A stretch of 64,000 nt of DNA from the NCBI GenBank assembly GCA_028866785.1, contig JAGWHN010000002.1, forward strand, positions 1 through 64,000, in the 5' to 3' direction. The position numbers and the translations under genes are program-made. The notes under the pieces are model-generated. The model ran no database searches. It saw nothing but the letters and a program-made list of their open reading frames with translations, and was not told the DNA's origin. Source of the DNA: Microcaldota archaeon (GTDB lineage: Archaea > Micrarchaeota > Micrarchaeia > Micrarchaeales > CABMGC01). Of this stretch, positions 53,122 through 61,429 are shown piece after piece (the first letter of the stretch is position 1; every line of letters begins with the position of its first letter).

Positions 53122-53426
53122 ATTATCTTATAAACCTGGACAAATGGCACTTTCTTTACGGTCTTCACCGAGTCTTCTTCGACAACCCCTTTTTCCAACA
53201 TGACCTCCACCGATTCTTTTCCTACAATATTTGCGGAGTAAAGCGCAGCAACATCAAGCGCGCTCGCTATCTGCTTCTTGCTCATAAGTTCCCCCTTGTA
53301 GAAATCCGAGTATGTCTTTAGGTCAAGTATCACCTTGCCCTCTGAGAACTCCTTGCCCAAAAGCTCCTCATCGCACATCGCAATCATGTCCCCCTTTTCC
53401 GTCTTGTGGACCTTGAAGTATATCAT
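53118..53426 (-). CDS. DUF424 family protein
   Basis: 102 residues with the DUF424 pattern: YFKVHKTEKGDMIAMCDEELLGK, shown here in part, followed by the FYKGELM segment and SANIVGKESVEVMLEKGVV, ending in VPFVQVYKII. The family is confined to archaea and nearly universal there, typically near translation genes; its function is not established to my knowledge. ATG 53426. It shares a promoter-rich gap with tRNA-Ser, which is divergent. Confidence 0.85.
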   Translation of the reverse strand: MIYFKVHKTEKGDMIAMCDEELLGKEFSEGKVILDLKTYSDFYKGELMSKKQIASALDVAALYSANIVGKESVEVMLEKGVVEEDSVKTVKKVPFVQVYKII

Positions 53427-53488
53427 GCAACCAATTTTAGTTTAATAAAGCTTCAATATTTATATTAACTCACTCTAAGTTTTTCTAT

Positions 53489-53587
53489 GCCGAGGTGGCG
53501 GAATCCGGTAACGCGCCAGCGCATTTGCGGCGAAACTCGAGATCTGGTTTCCGCAAGGAAGTTAGGGTTCAAATCCCTACCTCGGCG
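53489..53587 (+). tRNA. tRNA-Ser (CGA) with a 15-nt noncanonical intron
   Basis: Acceptor GCCGAGG/CCTCGGC, discriminator G at 53587 (archaeal Ser), anticodon loop CTCGAGA (anticodon CGA, 53538-53540), long variable arm TTCC-GCAA-GGAA, T-stem TAGGG/CCCTA. The 3' anticodon strand TCTGG needs CCAGA on the 5' side, but CCAG (ending 53519) is separated from A (53535) by CGCATTTGCGGCGAA (53520-53534). Removing it restores the stem, so the intron lies between positions 30 and 31. A bulge-helix-bulge is exact: helix CGCC (53514-53517)/GGCG (53529-53532) with 3-nt bulges AGC and AAA, each cut after the second base. Mature length 84 nt. Confidence 0.93.
53520..53534 (+). other. tRNA-Ser intron
   Basis: 15-nt intron CGCATTTGCGGCGAA interrupting the 5' strand of the anticodon stem (between nucleotides 30 and 31 of the mature tRNA). 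The boundaries are unambiguous: no base can be shifted from one end to the other. The small inner hairpin is GC-ATTT-GC (53521-53528). Confidence 0.88.
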
Positions 53588-53603
53588 ACTTCTTTTATGA
53601 AAA

Positions 53604-55166
53604 TCAGCCGTACTTGTAGAGAAGGAATGTCGCAAGCGAGTAGAGTATCCCGTACCAGACGAGCCAAATCCCCCCAGCAATGTTGAACTGCGAGAAAGCA
53701 AGGATGCTTAGCCCAAACATCGCCCCTGCGAAAACTATCTCTGTCTTCGTGTTCGAGAGTGAGAATATCGCATCATTTTTTCCGCTCTGCAGCTTGCTCC
53801 TGTTCCAGTTTATTCCAGGATTCATGTTCATTATCGTTGCGATCGCCGCCTTTGTCCTTACAAACGCGAGAGCGTAGTTGAGCAGGAAGACCATGAATCC
53901 CTTGCTAAATGATTTGAAGTATATTTTTGTGAGCAGCACTGGTGTTAGGAGCGAAAGCGTGAACGCAAGGAATCCGAGTATTTCAAGGTAAACCGGAAGC
54001 TGAGAGCCCGAAAGGAAGTTGTTCACGCTGATGTGCGCGAAAGGAAGCGTTGTGAATACCACCCCTATTGATGCGAGCGTGAACATTATGAGTACCGCAG
54101 AGAGGTAGTTGAGCCCGAATCCGTGGGTTATGTAATCGATGCTTGAGAGCAGGCTCTTTGGCTTGCCGCTAGGGTTGTCGTTTTTTCTCCTGAAGAAGTA
54201 GCTGATGAACTGAGTGTCACCGTAGTTGTATCTCCACTGCTGCTTTACAAGCTCGGTGAACGTCTTTATCGGCCTTCCAAGCGCGTAGATCTTGGGCACG
54301 AACATGCTCTTGAAGTCGTGCATGTCGGACTCGAAGCTGAAGAACGTGTCCTCTATAACGTACTCGGGGAATCCGCCTATCTTGTCAAGCGCGCTTCTCC
54401 TTATGAGCCCGCAGGAGCCCGCGAACACCGCAGTGTTGTTTAGCGCCCTTGCCGGCTGTATGAACTTGTAGAAGAACGCATCAAAAATGTCCACCGAATC
54501 GGAAAAGAATGAGTGCTTCATGTACTTTTTCTCTGTCTGCACATACGAAACCTTCCTGTCAGACATGTAAGGCAGCAGATCCATCAAGAAATTCCTGTCG
54601 ACCAGGAACTCGTCTGCGTCAAAGACTGCAAGAAACTCTTCCTTTGAGCGCTTAAGCGCATTGTTCAGGGCTCCTGCCTTGTAGCCCTGCCTGTTTTCCC
54701 TGTGGATGTACATCATCCCAAGTCTCTTGCATATCCTAGATAGCTCGGAGGCTATCTTGGGATCCGTTGAGTCGTCCGCAAGGTAAAATTTTATCTTGCC
54801 TTTTGGGTAATTGAGTTTCTTCAGCTCAAGAACATTTTTTTTCACCATGTGGGGGTCTTCATTGTAAACCGGAATCGCAATCGCAACTGTCGGAAGCACG
54901 GTTAGCCTTGGCAGCCTCGCCGTTATCTTTGCAAGGTAAGCCTCATAGAAGAAGGACCTGAAGTACCAAATCGATGCGTATATGTTGAAGAATCCCGCAA
55001 TTAGCGAGAGTAGCGTGAAGGTTGCCGCAAGAAGGTACATGTACGGGGAGTTTGCGACGTAGAATAGGTATACTGAAAAAATCATGCCTGCTATTGAAAG
55101 GGTGACAAATAGAAGAACCGCAAGCGTCCTGCCAAAAAAACGCCTGTTTAGGAGACTTAAGTCCAT
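53604..55166 (-). CDS. Membrane glycosyltransferase family 2 (cellulose-synthase-like)
   Basis: 520 residues with two N-terminal helices, a cytoplasmic GT-A domain and about four C-terminal helices. GT2 motifs: VAIPVYNED (nucleotide-sugar site), LADDSTD, FDADEF (DxD), VIEDTFFSF (ED, catalytic base region) and QQWRYNYGDTQ (Q-x-x-R-W-like). This is the layout of processive enzymes such as cellulose synthase and hyaluronan synthase, or lipid-carrier glycosyltransferases. It would use cytoplasmic NDP-sugar and either extrude a polymer or load a lipid carrier for surface glycosylation. ATG 55166. It ends 16 nt from tRNA-Ser. Confidence 0.87.
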   Translation of the reverse strand: MDLSLLNRRFFGRTLAVLLFVTLSIAGMIFSVYLFYVANSPYMYLLAATFTLLSLIAGFFNIYASIWYFRSFFYEAYLAKITARLPRLTVLPTVAIAIPVYNEDPHMVKKNVLELKKLNYPKGKIKFYLADDSTDPKIASELSRICKRLGMMYIHRENRQGYKAGALNNALKRSKEEFLAVFDADEFLVDRNFLMDLLPYMSDRKVSYVQTEKKYMKHSFFSDSVDIFDAFFYKFIQPARALNNTAVFAGSCGLIRRSALDKIGGFPEYVIEDTFFSFESDMHDFKSMFVPKIYALGRPIKTFTELVKQQWRYNYGDTQFISYFFRRKNDNPSGKPKSLLSSIDYITHGFGLNYLSAVLIMFTLASIGVVFTTLPFAHISVNNFLSGSQLPVYLEILGFLAFTLSLLTPVLLTKIYFKSFSKGFMVFLLNYALAFVRTKAAIATIMNMNPGINWNRSKLQSGKNDAIFSLSNTKTEIVFAGAMFGLSILAFSQFNIAGGIWLVWYGILYSLATFLLYKYG

Positions 55167-55229
55167 CAAATCATTTATTACTAATCTTATACTGCATTCA
55201 CATTATTTATATCCCTTTTTGTCCGCCTT

Positions 55230-56480
55230 TTACTGTCCCTTTAGTTCTGGATAGACAAGCCCCAAATCGAGGGGATTTTGCTTTGTTATCTCCCCTAAAA
55301 GAATCGTTGCATATGAGCCGGAAGGCAGCGCAAAGGAGAGCCTTGCTCCGTCATCGGCAATCTCGTATTTCTGGTCCCTGAATAGGGAGAGGATCGGCCT
55401 GCGCGTGCCTCTCATGCTCAGCTCCGGCATGCTCTTTATCTTGAAATCCTCTTTTTTGATCCCCATTCTTTCAAGCGCCTCGCTTTCATATTCGTTGATC
55501 TCCTCGCTCCTTGTTTCGTAGCCCACTATTGTGGATGCTGGAATCCCCTCCGGTGCAAGCTTCTCCACATCTGGGAAGCCGAACACATCAAGCCCGCAAA
55601 ACAATTTTGCCTTCTCAAAGGCGTGCTCCTTGATCATTCTTTCAGTCGCATAATTGAAGATTGCAGCCTCAACCGCATGTATGAAAAGTATCGAGATTCC
55701 CCTAGGTATTGCCCTTATAGCTTTTGCAAAGTCTCCTCCCTCCTTTGAGAGGTAGTAAATCATCGTTCGCTCGTGCTTTAGGTATCCCGGGAAGTACTCG
55801 AGCGCTGCGGCAAAGTCCCTTTCCTCCGCCAGCCTGTTTCTTGCCTCAATTGCAACCTGGTTGTTTTCGTTTGTGGTTCCTGTCAAAAATTCCATTGCCG
55901 CCTCCTCAAGCTTGTTTTGGAGAATCAGCGTTCCGACCTTTGCGTTGTTTAGCCTATTGCCGAATCTTTGGGCATCAAAGTAATTTGGGATCTTGCCGTC
56001 AAGCTCTCCAAAGATTTTCGGTATGCCCTCCGCATTGCTGCAGCCTGTTATGTTCACATCAAATGCGTTTCCAAGAAGGTCCCCAAGCTCGACTCCCCTC
56101 TTCGATTGCCACGCGCCATTTATCGAGACGTCCTTAACATGCACATTCTTCAGCGCCTCCGCGCTTACTCCAAAGATGCTCGCAATCTGCGTTGAGGTCG
56201 CCATCCTATCCTTCATCCCAGAGTATCCAATCGATTTCATTCCCCTCCCAAGGCGCTTTGCAACATTCTGGAGCGCCTGTATGGTGTTCCAATCCCTCTT
56301 TTGGAGTATGAAGTTCGCAAACTTCCCTTCCGGGTCAACGGGCATCTCAAGCTGCTCAGCGCTGTAGCTTTTGTTTAGCTCAAGTATCTTTCCGGTCTTC
56401 GTAATCTCCTTGACTACGAAGTCATCGGGGCTCTTCTTGATCTCTCCCCCTATCCCTTTGCTCTCGGAAAGATAGCGCAT
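55230..56480 (-). CDS. truD: tRNA pseudouridine(13) synthase TruD
   Basis: 416-residue TruD/Pus7 family enzyme that converts U13 of tRNAs to pseudouridine. Signature: RGMKSIGYSGMKDRMATSTQ, with the catalytic aspartate in GMKDRMA (about residue 87), NYFDAQRFGNR, and the TRUD insertion domain with its C-terminal GTRRPI segment. The N-terminal GGEIKKSPDDFVVKEI and LQKRDWNTIQAL are also standard. ATG 56480; a complete, normal-length archaeal form. Confidence 0.94.
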   Translation of the reverse strand: MRYLSESKGIGGEIKKSPDDFVVKEITKTGKILELNKSYSAEQLEMPVDPEGKFANFILQKRDWNTIQALQNVAKRLGRGMKSIGYSGMKDRMATSTQIASIFGVSAEALKNVHVKDVSINGAWQSKRGVELGDLLGNAFDVNITGCSNAEGIPKIFGELDGKIPNYFDAQRFGNRLNNAKVGTLILQNKLEEAAMEFLTGTTNENNQVAIEARNRLAEERDFAAALEYFPGYLKHERTMIYYLSKEGGDFAKAIRAIPRGISILFIHAVEAAIFNYATERMIKEHAFEKAKLFCGLDVFGFPDVEKLAPEGIPASTIVGYETRSEEINEYESEALERMGIKKEDFKIKSMPELSMRGTRRPILSLFRDQKYEIADDGARLSFALPSGSYATILLGEITKQNPLDLGLVYPELKGQ

Positions 56481-56585
56481 TTGAACACGTAAAAAGCATT
56501 TAAACCTTAGCGTCCCATAACAGTATAATTTGTTAGGCGCTTGGCTTACTTATTCTAGTCTGTGCAATTATAATATAGTGATTGT

Positions 56586-57422
56586 TTGGCTCAAGACTCC
56601 CTCGTTGAAAAGGTAATATTCAGGCTGATTAAAAAGCACATCTCAGGGCCCACGATGGGCTCCGCGATCGAGCGAGCCAAGCAGTTCAACGCAAGGAGCA
56701 TACCCGTATCGATAAACTTCATCTCGCAGTCTCCACCTGATAAGGCAAAGGCAAACTACATCACTACGACATACCTTCAGCTAGTTAGGGAGATTTCGAG
56801 GCTTGGGATAAACGCGAGCGTCCATTTAAGGCTGGACCAGCTAGGTAGCACAATCTCTCAAGAGGAGGCAATAGAAAACTTAAACAGCATCCTCGCGGTC
56901 AGCTCAAGGTACGGAGTCTTTGTCTGGTGCGAGCTCTCCAACCCGTCAACCGAATTCCCGATAGTAAATCAGGTGAAGGAGACCTCAAGGCTGGGGCTCT
57001 CATTCACAAACATAGAGGACGGGATGGTATACTCCAAGAAGAGCAAGCGCTTTGGCTCGATAAAGGTGAGCTGCCGTGGGAAGCACGATGGCGAAAAGGA
57101 GCTAAAGAGCGACCCGATGGACTCGATCGAGCAGATAGCAAGCAGCGCAAAGAGCCTGGTTTTGCTTGAGCCAAAGGAGAGCTCCGTTTCAAAGCTGATG
57201 AAAAAGGGGGGAAAATACCGAAAATCTTTAATCTTTGAGTTCCAATTGGGATACGCCGAGAACAGGCTTGGAAAGCTCCTCAAGAGGGGTGCGCCGCTAA
57301 GCGTCTTTGTCCCGTTCGGAAAGGACTGGGCAAGCTACGCGATGAACAACGTGCCACACAAGTACATGAGGGTGCTCGCATCAAACCTGCTAAGCGAGGC
57401 CAAAGAGGAAAAAAGTGAATAG
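56586..57422 (+). CDS. Proline dehydrogenase-like protein
   Basis: 278 residues with a predicted TIM-barrel resembling FAD-dependent proline dehydrogenase. Clues: SAIERAKQFNARSIPVSIN at the start, strand motifs INASVHLRLDQLG and GVFVWCELSN, and the C-terminal FEFQLGYAENRLGKLLKRG followed by LSVFVPFGKDW, where ProDH has Q-L-Y/L-G and V-R-V-Y-V-P-Y-G-x-x-W. The expected YxxRR near the end is not clear, so proline as substrate is uncertain. The start is TTG 56586, the first possible, with AGTGA and a 4-nt spacer. It overlaps nothing but is immediately followed by the epimerase gene. No P5C dehydrogenase is nearby unless the aldehyde dehydrogenase at 51290 serves. Confidence 0.65.
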   Translation: MAQDSLVEKVIFRLIKKHISGPTMGSAIERAKQFNARSIPVSINFISQSPPDKAKANYITTTYLQLVREISRLGINASVHLRLDQLGSTISQEEAIENLNSILAVSSRYGVFVWCELSNPSTEFPIVNQVKETSRLGLSFTNIEDGMVYSKKSKRFGSIKVSCRGKHDGEKELKSDPMDSIEQIASSAKSLVLLEPKESSVSKLMKKGGKYRKSLIFEFQLGYAENRLGKLLKRGAPLSVFVPFGKDWASYAMNNVPHKYMRVLASNLLSEAKEEKSE

Positions 57423-58442
57423 ATGGAAAATAGGCCCGCGACAAATCCTGATTCTTCCATGCCAAGGCCAAGCAAGGTGAGCTTCGTCACGGGCGCAAAC
57501 GGCAAGACTGGAAAGGAGCTGATCAAGATGCTGCTAAAGCGCGGCGACAAGGTACACGCGCTGGTGAAGAGGAAAGAGTACATACTGCAGCTGCCGCCAG
57601 GGGTAATTCCGTTTTTGGGTGACATAAACGACATAAACGTGCTAAAGGATGCGTGCAAGGGCGTTGACAACGTCTACCACCTGGCCGCCATCGTGAGCGA
57701 GTATCAGGCGGGAACAGAGGAGATAATGAGGGTTAATGTGGAGGGGACGCACAACATAATGGAGGCGTGCGCATCCGCAAAGGTAAAGCACGTCATCTTC
57801 CTCTCCTCACTTGATGTCTACGGGCACTCAAGGAGGGAGCTTTTGACCGAGGAGTCAAAGCTTGAGCCGAGGGATCGCTACGGCCTCTCCAAGGTGCTCG
57901 CCGAAAAGGAGATATTAAAGTACACCGGGATCGTTCCGTTCACAATTTTCCGCCTGGGCCAGATCTACGGCCCGGGATTCGAGCACTACTTCTTCAAGTT
58001 CTTCAGGGTGATCAGGGACCAGAAGGCCTACATAATAGGCGACGGTAAAAACGAGCTTAACCTTATCCATGTAGAGGACGCCCTCCATGCGATGATCCTT
58101 GCGGCAAGCACGGAGGTGAGCCGCTACAAGATCTACAACCTGACCGACGGAAAGGCGTACACGCAAATACAGCTCTTCAACTTCGCGGCCGACATCCTGA
58201 AGGTTCCGCGCCCAAGCAGGCACATAAGCAGGTTCATCGTTGGCTTTGTCGCAAAGCAGAGGGGGATCGACAGCGATGAGCTGCGCTTCCTGACAAGCAA
58301 CAGGCACGTTGACATCACAAAAATCAAAAGGGAGCTCGGCTTTTCCGCGAGGGTGAGCCTTGAGGACGGGGCGGGCGAGTTTGTCAAGCAGTTCCTAGAC
58401 CAGGGTACGAAAGAGAATTTCAAGATCGGAAGCGTGTTTTAA
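57423..58442 (+). CDS. NAD-dependent epimerase/dehydratase (extended SDR)
   Basis: 339-residue extended short-chain dehydrogenase. The Rossmann loop is VTGANGKTGKEL (about residues 21-32), with FLGDIND and YHLAAIVS, and the catalytic YGLSKVLAEKE (YxxxK, about residue 153), preceded by FLSSLDVYG. The C-terminal half (FTIFRLGQIYGPGFEHYFF) binds substrate. Candidates include NDP-sugar epimerases, dehydratases and 3-beta-HSD-like reductases, which cannot be separated here. ATG 57423 directly follows the previous stop, with AGTGA 4 nt upstream. Downstream is the ether-lipid gene. Confidence 0.85.
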   Translation: MENRPATNPDSSMPRPSKVSFVTGANGKTGKELIKMLLKRGDKVHALVKRKEYILQLPPGVIPFLGDINDINVLKDACKGVDNVYHLAAIVSEYQAGTEEIMRVNVEGTHNIMEACASAKVKHVIFLSSLDVYGHSRRELLTEESKLEPRDRYGLSKVLAEKEILKYTGIVPFTIFRLGQIYGPGFEHYFFKFFRVIRDQKAYIIGDGKNELNLIHVEDALHAMILAASTEVSRYKIYNLTDGKAYTQIQLFNFAADILKVPRPSRHISRFIVGFVAKQRGIDSDELRFLTSNRHVDITKIKRELGFSARVSLEDGAGEFVKQFLDQGTKENFKIGSVF

Positions 58443-58474
58443 AGCTTTAATTGATGCTTAATAATTGTGGTAAA

Positions 58475-59260
58475 ATGAGGATTGGAAAGACCGAAAGCTA
58501 CATCAACTCTGCCCTTGCGGAAAAGGGCTCCTTACTATTCATGCTAATCGACCCTGTCGACTACTCAAGCCCGGAGGCCGCGATAAAGACCGGGATTGAC
58601 GCAGCAGAGGCTGGCGCTGACCTTGTGCTCATTGGCGGAAGCATCGGCGCCCAGGGCGAGCTGCTAGAGCACGTCACAAAGAGCATAAAGGAGGGCGCAA
58701 AGAACGTCCCCGTCGTGCTCTTCCCCGGAAACATCGCGACGATAACAAGGTATGCTGATGCAGTTTACTTCATGTCGCTTCTCAATGCGAGGAATCCCTA
58801 CTGGATAACGCAGGCGCAGATGCTTGCAGCTCCTCTAATCAAGCACATGAAGATCGAGCCGCTCCCGCTCGGATACATAGTCGTTGAGCCAGGAGGGACG
58901 GTCGGATGGGTCGGCGATGTCAACCTTGTCCCAAGGGTCAAGCCAAAGATTGCGGCAGCCCTTGCAAATGCGGGAGAGTTCATGGGAAACAGATTCATAC
59001 TTACTGATGCGGGATCAAATCCGCAGCTGCAGAACCTTGGGCCAATCCCATCAGAGATGATTAGCGCGGTAAAGAAGTCGATAACCGTTCCGTACATTGT
59101 CGGAGGCGGCATAAAGACCCCTGACCAGTTAAGGGCTGTCTATAAGGCCGGGGCAGACATCGCGCAGATTGGCGCAGTGCTTGAGGATTCAAAGAACGGA
59201 AAGAAGCTTGTCTCCGACTTTGTGAAAGTCGTGAAGGAAGAAGGCAAGAAGAAGAGATAA
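58475..59260 (+). CDS. Geranylgeranylglyceryl phosphate synthase
   Basis: Enzyme making the first ether bond of archaeal lipids, from sn-glycerol-1-phosphate and geranylgeranyl diphosphate. 261 residues from ATG 58475, which has TGTGG with a 4-nt spacer. TIM-barrel family marks: LLFMLIDPVDYSSPEA, DLVLIGGSIGAQ, VVLFPGNIATITRYADAV, YIVVEPGGTVGWVGDV, and phosphate-binding YIVGGGIKTPDQL and AQIGAVLED. Complete. It is direct evidence for an archaeal genome. Confidence 0.96.
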   Translation: MRIGKTESYINSALAEKGSLLFMLIDPVDYSSPEAAIKTGIDAAEAGADLVLIGGSIGAQGELLEHVTKSIKEGAKNVPVVLFPGNIATITRYADAVYFMSLLNARNPYWITQAQMLAAPLIKHMKIEPLPLGYIVVEPGGTVGWVGDVNLVPRVKPKIAAALANAGEFMGNRFILTDAGSNPQLQNLGPIPSEMISAVKKSITVPYIVGGGIKTPDQLRAVYKAGADIAQIGAVLEDSKNGKKLVSDFVKVVKEEGKKKR

Positions 59261-59270
59261 AACTGATTTT

Positions 59271-60371
59271 ATGCGGCAGATTGCGGCGATAGAGATAAAC
59301 GCCATAGTGAAGGAGTTGCAGGAAGCGGTTGGCTCCTACCTAAAGAAGTTCTATGACCTAGGCGAGGGCTCCTACAGGATGCTCTTTTCGTCCACCACGG
59401 GAAACAAGATAATCTACATCAAGCTCACCCAGGCAATGAACCTAACGAACATCGTGGAAGAGGTTGAAGAGCCAACCAATTTTGCAAAGGGAGTGCGAAA
59501 GAGGCTTCTTGGGAGAAAATTAAAGCGCATCGACCAGAGGTACTCTGACAGGATCGTCATCTTCGAGTTCGAGGGCGAGCCCGGATACAAGCTGATCGTC
59601 GAGATGTTCGGAAAGGGAAACATGATAATCACGGACAGCAACTACCTAATCGAGGTCGCATCGACTCTGCTTCACCAAAAGGAGAGGGCGATAGCTCCGA
59701 AGGTGATCTACCAGTTCCCGCCTAGCATAAAGGTGGACATGGAGGGGATGAGTGAGGCGCACATAACCGAGATTGTAGGAGCTGTGGCAAAGAGCAGCGA
59801 GAGGATAATCAAGGAGCTCTCAAAAAATGTGGACATCGGCCCGACGTACCTCGAGGACATACTGCTGCGCTCGAGCACCGACCCAAAGTCGAAAGGGACA
59901 GACCTAAAGCTGCAAAACGTTGTGGTCAGAAACATGGTCTCATTCTTTAGGAGCGTGAAGACCCCGAAGCCCATCATCTACTCGAGGAACGGGGAGTTTG
60001 TCGATTATGCGATTGTGCCACTTGAGAAATACAAGGACTACGATTCAACGCAATACGAGACAGTCAGCAAGGCGCTTGAAGCATTCTACCTTGAGGCGAG
60101 AACGAGGGTAGACAGGAACGACGACGAACTTCGCGAGCTGGAGGCAAACGTGAAAAAGCAAAAGGAGCTAATTGATGAGCTCAACTTGACCGAAGTTGAT
60201 TCTGCAAAGGCAGGCCACAAGATCATGTCAAACATGCACCAGATAAACGAGATAATCAATTACATAAACGACAAAAGGAGGGTCACAGCAGAGGAAATAA
60301 CTGAAAGGTTCGGTGTAAAAGTCAAAGCACTCGACCTTAAAAATAAGAGGATTGTAATAGATTTAGAGTAG
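59271..60371 (+). CDS. NFACT-N protein lacking the NFACT-R domain (RqcH/Rqc2-like, truncated)
   Basis: 366 residues matching only the first part of NFACT proteins (RqcH/Rqc2/NEMF, normally about 550-650 aa), which bind the 60S/50S subunit with stalled peptidyl-tRNA. NFACT-N shows IEINAIVKELQEAVGSYLKK, GNKIIYIKLT and AKGVRKRLLGRKL; then a helix-hairpin-helix-like part and the coiled-coil arms (RNDDELRELEANVKKQKELI), ending KNKRIVIDLE just where NFACT-R (DUF814) should begin. RNase Z starts 5 nt later. No frameshift is apparent: the next frame is RNase Z. A split partner could be elsewhere. ATG 59271. Confidence 0.85.
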   Translation: MRQIAAIEINAIVKELQEAVGSYLKKFYDLGEGSYRMLFSSTTGNKIIYIKLTQAMNLTNIVEEVEEPTNFAKGVRKRLLGRKLKRIDQRYSDRIVIFEFEGEPGYKLIVEMFGKGNMIITDSNYLIEVASTLLHQKERAIAPKVIYQFPPSIKVDMEGMSEAHITEIVGAVAKSSERIIKELSKNVDIGPTYLEDILLRSSTDPKSKGTDLKLQNVVVRNMVSFFRSVKTPKPIIYSRNGEFVDYAIVPLEKYKDYDSTQYETVSKALEAFYLEARTRVDRNDDELRELEANVKKQKELIDELNLTEVDSAKAGHKIMSNMHQINEIINYINDKRRVTAEEITERFGVKVKALDLKNKRIVIDLE

Positions 60372-60376
60372 GTATA

Positions 60377-61267
60377 ATGATCAAGGTCACGCTTCTTGGA
60401 ACTTCAGGATCTACCCCGACAAAGGCAAGGGGAATGCCTAGCGTTGCAATCACCCACAACGGCAAGATATACTTATTTGATTGTGGTGAGGGAACGCAGA
60501 TGAAGATGCTCCAGCACGGAATCAACATCTCCAAGATTGAGACAATTTTCTTAAGCCATATCCACGGGGACCACGTGATCGGAATTGCGGGGCTGGTGAG
60601 GACAATGGCGCTAAACAATAGGCAAAAGCCCCTCACAATTCACATCCCAAAGGGATTTGAGTCGGCCGTGAAAAGCCTGATTGTGTTCGACAAGGCGATA
60701 ATAAAGTATCCGATAATAATCAAGGGGATCGGCACCGGGAAGGTCTACAAGGGAGAGGACTTCGAGATAAGTGCCTTCAAGCTAATCCACCAGATAACCA
60801 CGCTCGGCTTTGTCTTCAGGGAGAACGACAAGAGGAGGTTCATCGTTGATAAGTGCAAGGCGCTTGGAATAAAGGGCACGATGTTTGCGCAGCTGGAGAA
60901 GAGAAAACAGATAAAAATAGGCAAGCGTATAATAAAGTTAGAGAGCATAACAACTCTGCACAAGGGAAAGGTTGCGGTATACGCGACCGACACACGCCCA
61001 TCAAAGGCAACGGTAAACGCCGCAAAGAATGCGGACATCCTCATACATGAGGCTGCATACACGGAAAATGAGAAGGCGCTTGCAGTTGAGAGAAAGCACT
61101 CAACTGCGCAAGAGGCTGCGGGAGTCGCAAAGCTCGCTGGCGTCAAGATGCTCATACTCACGCATCTCTCCGCAAGGCACAGGGAGCCTGACGCCCTATA
61201 TGAGGAGGCAAAGAAGCTGTTCAAGTACGTGGTCGTCGGAAACGACGGATACACGACAGAAGTTTAA
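60377..61267 (+). CDS. rnz: Ribonuclease Z (tRNase Z)
   Basis: Metallo-beta-lactamase endonuclease that trims tRNA 3' trailers. 296 residues: TLLGTSGSTPTKARGMPS at the start, IFLSHIHGDHVIGIAGL (HxHxDH), an exosite-like stretch (VFRENDKRRFIVDKCKA), VAVYATDTRPSK (metal-ligand Asp), DILIHEAAYTE and ILTHLSARHRE (final His). It has the standard short-form (tRNase Z-S) length. It lies 2 nt upstream of tRNA-Val, one of its likely substrates. Confidence 0.94.
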   Translation: MIKVTLLGTSGSTPTKARGMPSVAITHNGKIYLFDCGEGTQMKMLQHGINISKIETIFLSHIHGDHVIGIAGLVRTMALNNRQKPLTIHIPKGFESAVKSLIVFDKAIIKYPIIIKGIGTGKVYKGEDFEISAFKLIHQITTLGFVFRENDKRRFIVDKCKALGIKGTMFAQLEKRKQIKIGKRIIKLESITTLHKGKVAVYATDTRPSKATVNAAKNADILIHEAAYTENEKALAVERKHSTAQEAAGVAKLAGVKMLILTHLSARHREPDALYEEAKKLFKYVVVGNDGYTTEV

Positions 61268-61269
61268 GT

Positions 61270-61340
61270 GGAGGTATCGTCTAGTGGTAGGATAACAGAT
61301 TGACATTCTGTGGGCAGGAGTTCAATTCTCCTTACCTCCA
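61270..61340 (+). tRNA. tRNA-Val (GAC)
   Basis: Cloverleaf with acceptor GGAGGTA/TACCTCC, D-arm GTCTAGTGGTAGGAT, anticodon stem ACAGA/TCTGT with loop TTGACAT (anticodon GAC), T-stem AGGAG/CTCCT with loop TTCAATT, discriminator A at 61340. No intron, CCA not encoded. It begins 3 nt after the rnz stop and is probably on the same transcript. It marks the left edge of an AT-rich block. Confidence 0.97.
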
Positions 61341-61429
61341 TATATCTATGATTAATCATAAATTATCTTAATATACAAATTCTAGACAATCCATATAAAC
61401 TGGAAAAAGAACTAAAATTAGGTAGTATT

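Noticed and set aside
53489..53587. tRNA-Leu reading of this locus
   Set aside because: The general shape recalls bacterial tRNA-Leu, but discriminator G, anticodon CGA after intron removal and the complete bulge-helix-bulge make it tRNA-Ser.
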